Shown here: one piece after another, positions 1 through 8,253 of the stretch
How the letters are laid out: each line of letters opens with the position of its first letter
Numbering within the stretch: the first letter of the stretch is position 1
Source of the DNA: Verrucomicrobiia bacterium
GTDB lineage: Bacteria; Verrucomicrobiota; Verrucomicrobiia; Verrucomicrobiales; DEV007
NCBI GenBank assembly: GCA_020439995.1
Contig: JAGROY010000321.1
Coordinates: 1-46,474, forward strand
Reading direction: 5' to 3'
DNA length: 46,474 nt
Program-made: the position numbers and the translations under genes
Notes under the pieces: model-generated
The model's database searches: none
What the model was told of the DNA's origin: nothing
The model's input: the letters and a program-made list of their open reading frames with translations, nothing else

Positions 1-38
1 CTCCGTTTCAACCAGCCACCTCACATATCCTTTCTGAG

Positions 39-368
39 ATGCAGAACACTATCCAAAGACATCAGCCTCAGGCCACCGATCAACCGCCATATCTGAGACC
101 CGAATGGATTCGAATTCCAGGGGTCGGAATACATTGCCCGCATTTTGGATTGACTAGGGATGTGTATTATCGGCTGATTCGGGAAGGTAAAATTCACTCT
201 GTTTCGCTGCGTGATCGGGGCAAAATGCGAGGAGTGCGGCTGATCAGCTATGATTCGGTGAGTGAATTCCTTGCTGGGTTGATGGCGACGAATCAATCGC
301 TGCAAGAAAATCATCCAATGCGCGGAAGCCGTTCAGAGGCCTCGAGCAGCGCAGATTGGTCGATATGA
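39..368 (+). CDS. Excisionase-like small DNA-binding protein
   Basis: A 109-residue protein whose middle (about residues 35-85) reads like the winged helix-turn-helix of excisionases and MerR-type helix 17 domains: a VYYRLIREGKI core, a basic stretch, then an SYDSVSEFL helix. Such proteins bind recombination sites and bias integrases toward excision; that role is inferred from family and position. It converges with the integrase and their 3' ends overlap by 58 nt, so its last 20 residues are encoded opposite the integrase C-terminus. The ATG at 39 is close to the window edge and no clear ribosome binding site precedes it. It could instead regulate other genes of the element, which continues leftward out of view. 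Confidence 0.6.
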   Translation: MQNTIQRHQPQATDQPPYLRPEWIRIPGVGIHCPHFGLTRDVYYRLIREGKIHSVSLRDRGKMRGVRLISYDSVSEFLAGLMATNQSLQENHPMRGSRSEASSSADWSI

Positions 369-1456
369 GTGTAGATGCGGTTGATTTCGCTGGAATCGTG
401 GCCGATCAATTCTTCGACGACTGAAGAGCTGACCCCGGCGTTTTTGAGCAGTGAGGTTGCAGTATGACGGAGGGAATGGAATGAGATGGGCGAAAGACCC
501 CGTTTGTTGTTGGCTCTGTGAGGGATTTTCTTGCGGCTGCGTGCGGGGACGAAATTGGCGTCGGTCATCAGATCGTAGAATTGCCGTGAGAGTGTGCCTG
601 TGCGGCCTTCTCTAGTGACGATTTCGTAGGCTCGCGGATGAATAGCCCCAATTCTCTCATCGAATGAGAGCAAGTGCTCGCGCAATCTCGTTGAAATGGG
701 ACACTTCATGGCGCGCTTCGTCTTACGGGTGAAAAGGCGAATCTCTCCCGCATCCAAATCGATATCCGTCCACTGCAAAAGAGCTAAGTCGCCGAGGCGC
801 TGCCCGGTGTAGAATCCAAATAGTATCAGCGAACGCCATTCAGCATCGGCAACTGCAAGTATCTTTGAGAGTTCATCAACTGTAATCGGCCTGCGGTTTG
901 AGGGCTGAGTTTTGAGCGGTTTGATGTCCTCAACTGGATTATCGGAGATTAAACCGCGTCTTCTTGCAGTGTGGAACGCCATCCGCAGAGTTTTGATCGC
1001 ATGGTTGATCGTGGCTTCGCTTTCGTTCCCCAACAGGGATTTACGAAATTTGAGCACATCGGTTTCGGTTATAGTTTCAATCGGTCGATTTCTGTTTTCT
1101 CCAAGCCAAGTCGTGAATTTGCGTAGCTTGCTCTGGTAAAACGCGAAAGTGGCCGGGGCGACGACCCCATCTTTGGACTCGACCCATTCTTTGATGAAAT
1201 CCTCCACCCCAACAGAGGTCAATTCAACCTCAGTGAGTTCGGTGTAGATTTCCGACAGAACTTTGCGTACTTGCCCGGCTGTCTTGTGACGCTGGAATTC
1301 TGTCTCGAACTGGTCCGCGATTTTCTGCGCTTCGCGTCTTGAAGCAGCTTTGCCGTCGCGCTTGATCCCGGTGGAACGCTCGGTGCGCTTGCCGTTCAGC
1401 AACGTGATGCAAGCGTACCAATAAGGTGATCTGGGTTTTGCTTTTAAAGAGGCCAT
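311..1456 (-). CDS. Tyrosine recombinase / integrase
   Basis: A 381-residue phage- or island-type integrase. It has an N-terminal arm-binding part, a core-binding SAM-like domain (about residues 85-170) and a catalytic domain from about 190. The catalytic residues are visible: Arg220 in TGQRLGDL, His327 and Arg330 in HSLRH, His353 in IGHD and the nucleophile Tyr362 in RIYTHID. It would catalyse site-specific strand exchange between the element and the host tRNA gene. The gene starts about 90 nt from a truncated tRNA 3' end at 1549-1590 and is transcribed away from it, the classic arrangement for an integrase at the edge of its element. All catalytic residues are present, so the enzyme may be functional. 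Confidence 0.95.
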   Translation of the reverse strand: MASLKAKPRSPYWYACITLLNGKRTERSTGIKRDGKAASRREAQKIADQFETEFQRHKTAGQVRKVLSEIYTELTEVELTSVGVEDFIKEWVESKDGVVAPATFAFYQSKLRKFTTWLGENRNRPIETITETDVLKFRKSLLGNESEATINHAIKTLRMAFHTARRRGLISDNPVEDIKPLKTQPSNRRPITVDELSKILAVADAEWRSLILFGFYTGQRLGDLALLQWTDIDLDAGEIRLFTRKTKRAMKCPISTRLREHLLSFDERIGAIHPRAYEIVTREGRTGTLSRQFYDLMTDANFVPARSRKKIPHRANNKRGLSPISFHSLRHTATSLLKNAGVSSSVVEELIGHDSSEINRIYTHIDQSALLEASERLPRIG

Positions 1457-1548
1457 GGCAAAAATTAGTGACTACGAGAGTGACTACAAAGGTTACTGTG
1501 TTATGCGTAAAATGACGCGCTATCCCCCTAAAAAACAAGGGTTTTGTG

Positions 1549-1590
1549 TTTCGCACATGGGGTCGTCGGTTCGAATCCGGCCAGCCCGAC
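1549..1590 (+). other. Truncated tRNA 3' end, probable attachment site (attR)
   Basis: A T-arm is seen directly: stem gtcgg (1565-1569), loop ttcgaat (1570-1576), stem ccggc (1577-1581), then a 7-nt acceptor strand cagcccg (1582-1588) and discriminator a (1589); CCA is not encoded. The matching 5' acceptor strand (cgggctg) and a D-arm are absent from the 100 nt upstream, so this is not a complete tRNA. The position just outside an integrase start fits the 3' fragment left when an element inserts into a tRNA gene. The tRNA identity cannot be read safely, because the anticodon region lies at the edge of the conserved part. Confidence 0.75.
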
Positions 1591-1650
1591 TTTATAATCA
1601 CAGGTCGTGAACACCGCTGAGACGGCTTGCGAAAAAGGAATCCGAACCAT

Positions 1651-1926
1651 TCATTTTTTCGGTCGTTGGCGATATGCCAGCCAGAAGAAGCGTGAGATGA
1701 CGACGAGGCACGCGACTTTCCAAACCAACAGCCACCAGGGTTTCCACCATGCTCCAGTCGTCATTTCGACGGCATTGGAAATTCCGAATGCTAGGAACGC
1801 GAAAGCTGGCAACCAATAGTCTCTACGTGCTGCGATGGCTGCCCGGCCCGCAATGACCACGGCAATGGTGATCCAGACGAAGATCTCGATCCCATTGACA
1901 AGATCTTCCATCGCTGATGGACTCAT
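1651..1926 (-). CDS. Small membrane protein, unknown function
   Basis: A 91-residue protein that I do not recognise. It has three hydrophobic stretches (about residues 12-28, 38-55 and 63-83) separated by short charged or aromatic turns, and it ends in a basic tail (RQRPKK), which suggests a small integral inner-membrane protein with a cytoplasmic C-terminus. It lies 33 nt downstream of another small membrane protein on the same strand and probably shares its transcript. It is the first chromosomal gene outside the integrated element, so it belongs to the host backbone. No catalytic motif is seen. Confidence 0.6.
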   Translation of the reverse strand: MSPSAMEDLVNGIEIFVWITIAVVIAGRAAIAARRDYWLPAFAFLAFGISNAVEMTTGAWWKPWWLLVWKVACLVVISRFFWLAYRQRPKK

Positions 1927-1959
1927 CGGGCGACTTTTCGTGCCTTACTGACTTTCTGA

Positions 1960-2274
1960 TCAGGCTTTTGATTCATCCGAAATGCCTTCCTGAATCTGCT
2001 TGCGAAGCTTCCTCATCTCCGACCGGTGCTGTGCTCGAACGGCAAGCAGATCGTAGAGCGCCAGGAGCAGCATGAACAGCACACTGGCAAAGCAAACCGC
2101 TACATAGATGATGGAAAGCACCGGACTTTTCTGGAATGCCCCCACCGGCAGGAATACGCCACCGAACACCAGCACCATCGTCACTATGCAGGAGTAAAAC
2201 ATCAGCTTGCGCCGGGCCTCTTTGTCATGCAGCAACGCGCGGGAAATAAGCAGAATCGTTTGCAAATTGATCAT
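1960..2274 (-). CDS. Small membrane protein with C-terminal charged helix, unknown
   Basis: A 104-residue protein of unrecognised family. I chose the ATG at 2274 (MINLQTILL) rather than a longer reading frame beginning at 2328, because the extra 18 residues look non-native. Residues of roughly 25-45 and 55-75 form two hydrophobic segments, and the tail (about 78-104) is a highly charged helix with heptad character that could be a coiled coil facing the cytoplasm. It is probably co-transcribed with the 91-residue membrane protein downstream. The function is unknown. Confidence 0.6.
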   Translation of the reverse strand: MINLQTILLISRALLHDKEARRKLMFYSCIVTMVLVFGGVFLPVGAFQKSPVLSIIYVAVCFASVLFMLLLALYDLLAVRAQHRSEMRKLRKQIQEGISDESKA

Positions 2275-2443
2275 CGGTGGGCTGGCAACAGTTGGATTGA
2301 GCCGGAAGCGGTGGGAACATCGTAGCACGGCCGCCGCAGCGTCGCAAAGTGAGATGATGCAAAGCCGCGATAATTTGATCTTGCCATCACCATGGAGAAT
2401 TGACTACCACCGTGAACCCGAAAATTTTAACTCTAAGTTTACC

Positions 2444-3439
2444 ATGGCCAGACCAGTTACTCTATTCACCGGACAATGGGCAGACCTGCCTATTGATGAA
2501 ATGTGCAGCAAAGCCAAATCGTTTGGCTACGACGGCGTTGAGCTCGCTTGTTGGGGCGATCACTTCGAAGTAGGCAAAGCCGACTCGGCATATTGCCAAG
2601 CAAAGCGCGACCTGCTGGCGAAGCACGGACTGAAGTACTATTCCATCTCCACCCACCTCGTGGGTCAGGCGGTTTGCGACAATATTGACGCCCGCCATGC
2701 ACAGATCCTGCCCGAGCACATCTACGGAGATGGCGACCCTGAGGGCGTGCGCCAGCGTGCAGCCGAAGAAATCAAGAAAACGGCAACTGCGGCCAAGGAA
2801 TTCGGAGTGAGCACCGTCAATGGTTTCACCGGGTCATCGATCTGGCATCTCGTCTATTCGTTCCCGCCGAATCTTCCAGGACAAATCGATGCTGGCTACG
2901 AGGATTTCGCCAAGCGCTGGGGGCCGATCTTCGACCACTTCCAAAATGAAGGCGTCCGCTTTGCTCTTGAAGTCCACCCGACGGAGATTGCATTCGATAT
3001 CTCGTCAGCGAGGCGGGCACTCGAGGCCGTGGGAAATCACCCAGCTTTCGGATTCAACTACGATCCCAGCCACTTTGGTTACCAAGGCGTCGATTATGTG
3101 AAATTCATCTACGAGTTCTCCGATCGCATATTCCACGTGCACATGAAAGACGTCGCCTGGTCGGATACAACCAAGGATGCGGGCGTGTTCGGCGGACACG
3201 TCGATTTCCACAAACCCGAGCGTTACTGGGACTTCAAGTCAGTCGGTCGTGGCTGCATCAACTTTGAGAAGATTATACGTGCTCTCAATGATATTTCCTA
3301 CGGCGGCCCACTTTCAGTCGAGTGGGAAGACGGCGGTATGGATCGCGAGCACGGGGCTGCCGAGTCCTGCGAATTCGTGAAAAGGATTGACTTTCCGCCA
3401 TCCCAGCTCATTTTCGATGCTCAGTTCGCTGAAAAGTAG
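2444..3439 (+). CDS. Sugar phosphate isomerase/epimerase (TIM barrel)
   Basis: A 331-residue protein of the xylose-isomerase-like TIM-barrel superfamily (AP_endonuc_2). The landmarks follow the family: GYDGVELACWGDHF near the N-terminus, ALEVHPTEIAFD with a metal-binding Glu, NYDPSHFGYQGVD, HVHMKDVAW, and SVEWEDGGMDREHG near the end, supplying the Glu, Asp and His ligands of a divalent metal site. The ATG at 2444 is preferred over an open frame reaching back to 2207, since family homology starts at MARPVTLFTG. No signal peptide is present, so it is cytoplasmic, unlike the Tat-exported relative at 11216-12091. The substrate is unknown; relatives act on sugars and inositols. A strong terminator follows. 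Confidence 0.85.
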   Translation: MARPVTLFTGQWADLPIDEMCSKAKSFGYDGVELACWGDHFEVGKADSAYCQAKRDLLAKHGLKYYSISTHLVGQAVCDNIDARHAQILPEHIYGDGDPEGVRQRAAEEIKKTATAAKEFGVSTVNGFTGSSIWHLVYSFPPNLPGQIDAGYEDFAKRWGPIFDHFQNEGVRFALEVHPTEIAFDISSARRALEAVGNHPAFGFNYDPSHFGYQGVDYVKFIYEFSDRIFHVHMKDVAWSDTTKDAGVFGGHVDFHKPERYWDFKSVGRGCINFEKIIRALNDISYGGPLSVEWEDGGMDREHGAAESCEFVKRIDFPPSQLIFDAQFAEK

Positions 3440-3478
3440 CTGCTCAAGATTTCCATCTATAAGCAACCTAACTGCGAG

Positions 3479-3518
3479 ACGCAGGGCACTGGAGACAGTG
3501 ACCTGCGTTTTGCTTTCG
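3479..3518 (+). terminator. Rho-independent terminator after the sugar isomerase
   Basis: The sequence folds into a 7-bp outer stem ACGCAGG/CCTGCGT (3479-3485 with 3502-3508) and an inner 5-bp stem CACTG/CAGTG closed by a GAGA loop. It is followed at once by a T-rich run (TTTTGCTTTC). It lies 40 nt after the isomerase stop codon and before the ClC gene, so the two genes are probably separate transcription units. Confidence 0.8.
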
Positions 3519-3573
3519 ATCACATGATTTCCCCAATCTCCACCACCGATTCCATCTCGTCTTTTCTTTCGTG

Positions 3574-4968
3574 ATGGGAGAAAGAGACACCACAAGTCCC
3601 AACGAAATTACCGCGGGCCAGGAATTTACCGCACGCCAGTCTCGTGCGCGCCTGTTGCCAAGGGTATTGCTGGTGGGATTATTGTCAGGTGGAGTAGCAG
3701 TAGCGTTTCGCTTTTCGCTCCACCAGGCAGAGGAACTGCGGGAGGCATTGCTGGTCTCCGGCGGTCGCGGGTGGCTGCAATTTCTTTTACACTGGCTCGC
3801 GGCCACGGCGGCCACTGCTCTTGCGATCTTCCTGGTTCGGAAGGTGTCGCCCGCTGCGGGAGGCAGCGGCATTCCTCACCTGAAGGCTGTGCTTCTGCAC
3901 ATGCGACGATTCTTGCCCTTGCCTGTATTGTTCGTGAAGTTTGTTGGTGGCATACTTGCGATGGGCTGTGGCCTTGCCCTTGGTAGGGAAGGTCCGACGA
4001 TTCAAATGGGGGGTGCCACCGGAAAGCTTGCAGGAAAAATGATGGGAATGACGCAGGACGAGCGCTTCATCCTCATCGCCGCAGGTGCAGGTGCCGGTCT
4101 ATCGGCTGCATTTAACGCTCCACTGGCGGGTTTGGTATTTGTACTCGAAGAGATTCAGCGGGCGTTTCACCGGCGGATCTTCTTTGCCACTTTGTTGGCG
4201 TCGGTTGTCGCGGACACGGTTTCCCGGATGGCACTGGGGCAGCAGCCGGTGTTTTCCATTCCATCTTATCCAATCCCTTCGCTCGGATTGCTCCCTGTTT
4301 TCCTGCTCCTGGGAGTCTTCAGCGGCGTCGCTGGAGCAGCATTCAACAGTGCACTGGTACGGTCGCTCGATATCGTTCCCCGAATCATTCCGAACAGAAA
4401 TATTCTCATTCTGGCTGCTGTGGCTGGACTGTCCGTAGCCGCAGCCGGCACGATATCGCCCGAACTGACCGGCAGCGGACATTCGCTCACGCAGGGAGCC
4501 CTGATGGGGAAGCATGCTCTCGGTGGCCTGGCCCTGATTCTCGCCGTGCGAATGGTGCTTACAGTGGTATCCTACTCAACCGGGGCCCCGGGAGGAATTT
4601 TTGCACCACTGCTCGTGCTCGGCTCATGCGGCGGGCTTGCGGTAGGTTTGTTAGGCCAGCGCTACTACCCGATCGCCATCCCGGATGCCGGTATCTTCGC
4701 CGTGGTTGGGATGGCTGCCTTGTTTTCAGCTACCGTTCGCGCGCCGCTCACCGGGATCGTGCTGGTCATTGAAATGACAGGCGAGCATACCCAGATGCTT
4801 CCCCTACTGGTAGCCTGCCTAACAGGTTTCCTGGTGGCTGACCATCTTGGAAGTCACCCCATCTATCACACTCTGATGGAACGAGAGCTAGACGACTATC
4901 GGCACCGGATGGAAGAAGAAGCGCGTGCAGAACGAGAGGAAATTACTGATGTGCCCGGAGTCAAATAG
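3574..4968 (+). CDS. ClC-family H+/Cl- antiporter
   Basis: A 464-residue polytopic membrane protein with every ClC signature: GSGIPH (about residue 97), GREGPTIQ containing the gating glutamate (about 139), GLSAAFNAPLAGLVFVLEE, GAPGGIFAP, and a late tyrosine in HPIYHTLMERELDDY that fits the conserved pore Tyr. Both the gating Glu and the paired Glu-Glu that passes protons in the E. coli protein (Glu202/Glu203) are present, which favours an antiporter over a passive channel. There are no C-terminal CBS domains. ATG 3574 is preferred over the in-frame GTG three bases earlier. The likely role is acid resistance or chloride homeostasis in the inner membrane. Confidence 0.93.
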   Translation: MGERDTTSPNEITAGQEFTARQSRARLLPRVLLVGLLSGGVAVAFRFSLHQAEELREALLVSGGRGWLQFLLHWLAATAATALAIFLVRKVSPAAGGSGIPHLKAVLLHMRRFLPLPVLFVKFVGGILAMGCGLALGREGPTIQMGGATGKLAGKMMGMTQDERFILIAAGAGAGLSAAFNAPLAGLVFVLEEIQRAFHRRIFFATLLASVVADTVSRMALGQQPVFSIPSYPIPSLGLLPVFLLLGVFSGVAGAAFNSALVRSLDIVPRIIPNRNILILAAVAGLSVAAAGTISPELTGSGHSLTQGALMGKHALGGLALILAVRMVLTVVSYSTGAPGGIFAPLLVLGSCGGLAVGLLGQRYYPIAIPDAGIFAVVGMAALFSATVRAPLTGIVLVIEMTGEHTQMLPLLVACLTGFLVADHLGSHPIYHTLMERELDDYRHRMEEEARAEREEITDVPGVK

Positions 4969-4991
4969 ATAAACCGGGGCACGGTAATACC

Positions 4992-5255
4992 TCAATCGCG
5001 TTCCTCCGAATCCAGATCATGAAGGTAGCGGCGAAATGCGTGTAGCATCGTTGGTAGATGATACTCATCGAGGAAACGGCTCTCTCCTTCTACGGTGGAG
5101 CAGCTCAGGAATTGCACGCCATCCTCGTGATCGTCTCTTACATGATAGTCGATTACCAACTTCTCAGGATTGGGCAAAAGGACTCCGTCACGCGATAAAA
5201 ACGCGATCATTGCAAAGGTTCCTCTATCTGGTGAGACGTGGGGCTTGGTTTCCAT
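4992..5255 (-). CDS. Small acidic protein, unknown function
   Basis: An 87-residue protein that I do not recognise. It is soluble, rich in Asp and Glu (DYHVRDDHEDG, LHDLDSEERD) and mixed alpha/beta in character. It has no signal peptide and no cysteine motif. A shorter start at its internal Met16 is possible, since the first 15 residues are less structured. It is convergent with the ClC gene, 23 nt away, with no clear terminator between them. The codon pattern looks like real coding sequence, but support rests mainly on the open frame and the gap it fills. Confidence 0.5.
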   Translation of the reverse strand: METKPHVSPDRGTFAMIAFLSRDGVLLPNPEKLVIDYHVRDDHEDGVQFLSCSTVEGESRFLDEYHLPTMLHAFRRYLHDLDSEERD

Positions 5256-5397
5256 AGTAGTAAGTCATCCGCACCGTTCCATCCAAACTAGAAGGACGTT
5301 GGCTACTACGAGTCCAGCGAATACGTCGCAAACATGGGACATGCATGGAACTTGGTCAAATACATTTCAATAACACATCAATCCGCCGTGGTACCAA

Positions 5398-6429
5398 TCA
5401 GGTCTTTGACAGCACGAAATGCTGGGGCGCTCCGCCCACAATACCGTCCCACAATATCAGCAGTTCCGTTCGAGCTTCGGAATCATCCAGAACAAGTATT
5501 GCCTCGGGCCGACCGGATCGACGTGGCAGTCGCGTCAGCCAGTCCGTTTGATCAACTCCGTTCCAGAAAAAAATGTCGTAGGCACGATCTTTAATGTAGT
5601 CGCGCGGAATCGGATACTCACGGGTAGGCTCATCTCCCGCATTGCCAGCAACGATCAGAAATCCTTCAGCAATCGCTACCATTTCCCGAATTCCGAGGCC
5701 TCTCCCCAAAGGCAATCGGTGCAGCTGATGGGAGACTTTGCCCTTATTGAAGAGCTGACTGGCGCTGACTTGAACGACAAGTGCATTCGCATCGATACTG
5801 GGTGATCGTAGCCCAAAAAACAACGATCCATTCTTCCACGCCAGCCCTTCCACGTTGATTCCTCCCTCCTGTTGTGCCTTCTCCCAGAATGGATTGAGGA
5901 TGCTATCACGCTCGATTACATCACGCAAAGTTGCCCGATCGATCTTCCGAGTGATGGCACCACTCGCACTAACATTCACACGAAAAACCGAACGCCGTTC
6001 CTTGTTCATGTTCCCCTTCTTGGTCAGACTGTGTGAGCCCGTGACAAAGTACTGGCGGTCGCGCTGCGCTGAAGTAATCCCCTCGATGTCAATTTCGTCG
6101 TCCCCCTTTCCGCCAAGCAGTGCGACATCTCCGGTGATTCGAAGAGTCCTCGATTCCCGGTCGATTGTTCCATACTGGGCAAACATGAGATCATCGCTGC
6201 CGATCAAAAACTGGTCACCATTGAGTGAAGCGATGGCGCTAATATTTGCGGGCGCTGCCAGATTTCCGATGATCCTCCATTGGCCAGCGGCGCGCTCAAT
6301 AGACCACTTGCTCTTTTCCTCCAGTTTCTTCGGTGGACTTTGTGCATCCGCACAGCCGATGGTGAGCAGGCCGCACAGTCCCAGAATTGAACCAGTACAG
6401 GCGCTCACAGATGAGGGGACGATTTTCAT
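5398..6429 (-). CDS. DUF3616-like secreted lipoprotein
   Basis: A 343-residue protein with an N-terminal signal whose end (LLTIGC-ADAQ) fits a lipobox, so it is probably a lipoprotein. The mature part reads as a beta-propeller-like repeat protein. The motifs DDEIDIEGIT, INVEGLAWKNGSLFFGLRSP and ILWDGIV match my recollection of the DUF3616 family, whose biochemical function is unknown. No catalytic residues can be named. It is divergent from the selenosugar synthase at 6491, with 61 nt between the two starts, so promoters for both must sit there. Confidence 0.7.
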   Translation of the reverse strand: MKIVPSSVSACTGSILGLCGLLTIGCADAQSPPKKLEEKSKWSIERAAGQWRIIGNLAAPANISAIASLNGDQFLIGSDDLMFAQYGTIDRESRTLRITGDVALLGGKGDDEIDIEGITSAQRDRQYFVTGSHSLTKKGNMNKERRSVFRVNVSASGAITRKIDRATLRDVIERDSILNPFWEKAQQEGGINVEGLAWKNGSLFFGLRSPSIDANALVVQVSASQLFNKGKVSHQLHRLPLGRGLGIREMVAIAEGFLIVAGNAGDEPTREYPIPRDYIKDRAYDIFFWNGVDQTDWLTRLPRRSGRPEAILVLDDSEARTELLILWDGIVGGAPQHFVLSKT

Positions 6430-6490
6430 TGCGGCAGCTTAGCATTGCTGGCTAGGGATTCCAGACCGATCCTCAACCGCGTTTCATGCC

Positions 6491-7459
6491 GTGTTAACAG
6501 TTGCCTCTCCGTATCCCCTTGAATCGCTCACTGGAAATTCCGTGTCGGCACACAGAATTGTCGCACGGCTGAATGCCCTAAATGTGGCTGCAAGACCTGT
6601 CTTTGGCGCTGTCCCTGCTGAAAGTTGCGGGCTCATCGCAATCAACGGATGGCGTCTGAGTGACGCCATCCATGACTTTCGTAAAGCTTGCCCAACGAAA
6701 CCAGTGATCGTAGTCCTCGCAGGCTCCGATCTTTATCGATCGAAGTCCGCATTGGATTCGCAGAAGACACTGCGCGCCATGTCCGAGGCAACGGTGCTGG
6801 TAGTCGCGCAATCCGAGGCACTTGCCACTGTCCCTGAAGAATTTCGCGGTAAGTGCAGAGTCATTCCGAAATCGGTTGAGCTGCCACAATCGCCTGCACC
6901 CCCGTCAGATCCAAGTGTATTCAAGGCTATTGTTGTGTCGAATCTTCGTCCGGAGAAGGAGCCCTTGCTGGCTGCCCGTGCCGCTCTCGCATTACCTTCT
7001 GATTCGCGTATCCGGATCGACCACTATGGAATGGAACTGGATCAAGAACTGACAGCGCAAGCTCACGCAGCGACTTTGATGCAGCATTCCCGATATCGAT
7101 GGCTGAGCTCGGTGCCCCACGACGACATCATGGATGCGATCTCCTCGGCGGATCTCTTGATCAATACTTCAATCTTCGAGGGGGGAGCCAACGCTGTGTG
7201 TGAGGCCGTCGCTTTGAGAACTCCGGTACTGGCGACTCGCATCCCGGGCAATGTGGGAATCTTGGGTTCGGACTATCCCGGATTGTATCCCGCCGGAGAT
7301 GCGAAGTCCCTAACAACACTACTAAACCGCTGTGAGCAGAGCGGGGAATTTTTTGACAGTCTTAAAACGCGCTGTGTGGAACTGGCACCTCTGTTTTCTC
7401 CAGAATACGAGAGCCGTCTGTGGGTAGACTTGGTCAATGAATTGATCAAGAATCAGTGA
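6491..7459 (+). CDS. senB: SenB-type selenosugar synthase (glycosyltransferase)
   Basis: A 322-residue GT-B glycosyltransferase that resembles the SenB family (TIGR04348) along its whole length: an N-terminal SPYPLESLTGNSVSAHRI segment, INGWRLSDAI, VVLAGSDLYR, then a C-terminal nucleotide-sugar half with RYRWLSSVPHDDIMDAI, FEGGANAVCEA, ATRIPGNVGILGSDYPG and LYPAGDA. Characterised SenB joins selenophosphate and a UDP-sugar (UDP-GlcNAc) into a selenosugar on the way to selenoneine. Here the usual partners SenA (EgtB-like) and SenC (SelD-like) are not adjacent, so the end product is open. It starts at GTG 6491 and its tail overlaps menG by 14 nt. A different glycosyltransferase activity cannot be excluded. 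Confidence 0.65.
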   Translation: MLTVASPYPLESLTGNSVSAHRIVARLNALNVAARPVFGAVPAESCGLIAINGWRLSDAIHDFRKACPTKPVIVVLAGSDLYRSKSALDSQKTLRAMSEATVLVVAQSEALATVPEEFRGKCRVIPKSVELPQSPAPPSDPSVFKAIVVSNLRPEKEPLLAARAALALPSDSRIRIDHYGMELDQELTAQAHAATLMQHSRYRWLSSVPHDDIMDAISSADLLINTSIFEGGANAVCEAVALRTPVLATRIPGNVGILGSDYPGLYPAGDAKSLTTLLNRCEQSGEFFDSLKTRCVELAPLFSPEYESRLWVDLVNELIKNQ

Positions 7460-8132
7460 CCGGCAGCGTTCCCAAGTAGACCGAAGCAATTCCGAACGAG
7501 AGTGGTTCTGACGCAGCATCGCCAAATCCGCAATCCCGCAACAGTGCTTCCATATTAGCCCCGGACGGGAACGCTCCGACGGATTTCGAGAGGTAGTCGT
7601 ATGCCTCCCGCTGCCCAGTGAGCACGCCAGCCATCCGCGGCAGAACATGATTCAAGTAGACGCCGTAAGGGGGACCGAGGAATCCACGCGGGAGGGAGAA
7701 ATCGAGGATGATCAGTGCGCCCGAGGGCCGCAGCACCCGCCGCATCTCTTTGATCGCACCCGGCCAGTCGGCCATATTCCTCAGTCCAAATGCCACGGTC
7801 ACCACGTCAAAAACCCCGCTATCAAATGGCAGCTGCAGCCCATCCGCGACGATCAAATTGGACAATCCTCGCTTCCTGGCGTGATTCAGCATGGGCTGGC
7901 AGAAATCAGCTCCGACGATTTCGGTTCCTGGACACTTTTTAGCAATCTCGGCAGCCAAATCCCCGGACCCCGTAGCCAGATCCAGCAACCGCTCCGGAGC
8001 CCGTTCAGCAACGATTCGCGCCACCTTCTTGCGCCAGAGGATGTCGGTTCCCATGCTGAGAACGTGGTTCGTCAGCACGTATCGGTCCGCAATTCTACTG
8101 AATGCACGCTGAACAAAAACAGGATCCTGCAT
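7446..8132 (-). CDS. menG: Demethylmenaquinone methyltransferase MenG/UbiE
   Basis: A 228-residue SAM-dependent C-methyltransferase for the last step of menaquinone (or ubiquinone) synthesis. The family N-terminal signature RAFSRIADRYVLTNHVLSMGTDILWRK is clear, followed by motif I LLDLATGSGDLA, GADFCQPML, then DVVTVAFGLRNM and a motif close to LDFSLP. The longer open frame starts at 8201, but homology begins at MQDPVFVQRAF, so ATG 8132 is chosen. No ubiquinone genes are seen; menaquinone is more likely given the phylum, which is inference. Its 3' end overlaps senB by 14 nt in the convergent sense. Confidence 0.9.
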   Translation of the reverse strand: MQDPVFVQRAFSRIADRYVLTNHVLSMGTDILWRKKVARIVAERAPERLLDLATGSGDLAAEIAKKCPGTEIVGADFCQPMLNHARKRGLSNLIVADGLQLPFDSGVFDVVTVAFGLRNMADWPGAIKEMRRVLRPSGALIILDFSLPRGFLGPPYGVYLNHVLPRMAGVLTGQREAYDYLSKSVGAFPSGANMEALLRDCGFGDAASEPLSFGIASVYLGTLPVTDS

Positions 8133-8253
8133 TCGGCATCTATCGCGGAAGCCTCTTCTGAGCGCAAATAGAAGTGCGCACCGGTGTAGAGGCCACCCCA
8201 ATCAGAATGAACCCAAGGTTGACTTGAGTGTTCCGCTATCGGAGAAGACAGGC

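Noticed and set aside
1500..1590. A complete tRNA gene
   Set aside because: There is no 5' acceptor strand and no D-arm upstream of the T-arm, so only a 3' fragment is present.
1230..1601. Minus-strand open frame beginning SGWPDSNRRPHVRNTKPLF
   Set aside because: The start is a translation of the tRNA fragment and the remainder is the integrase read out of frame; peptides like this are common artefacts next to integrases.
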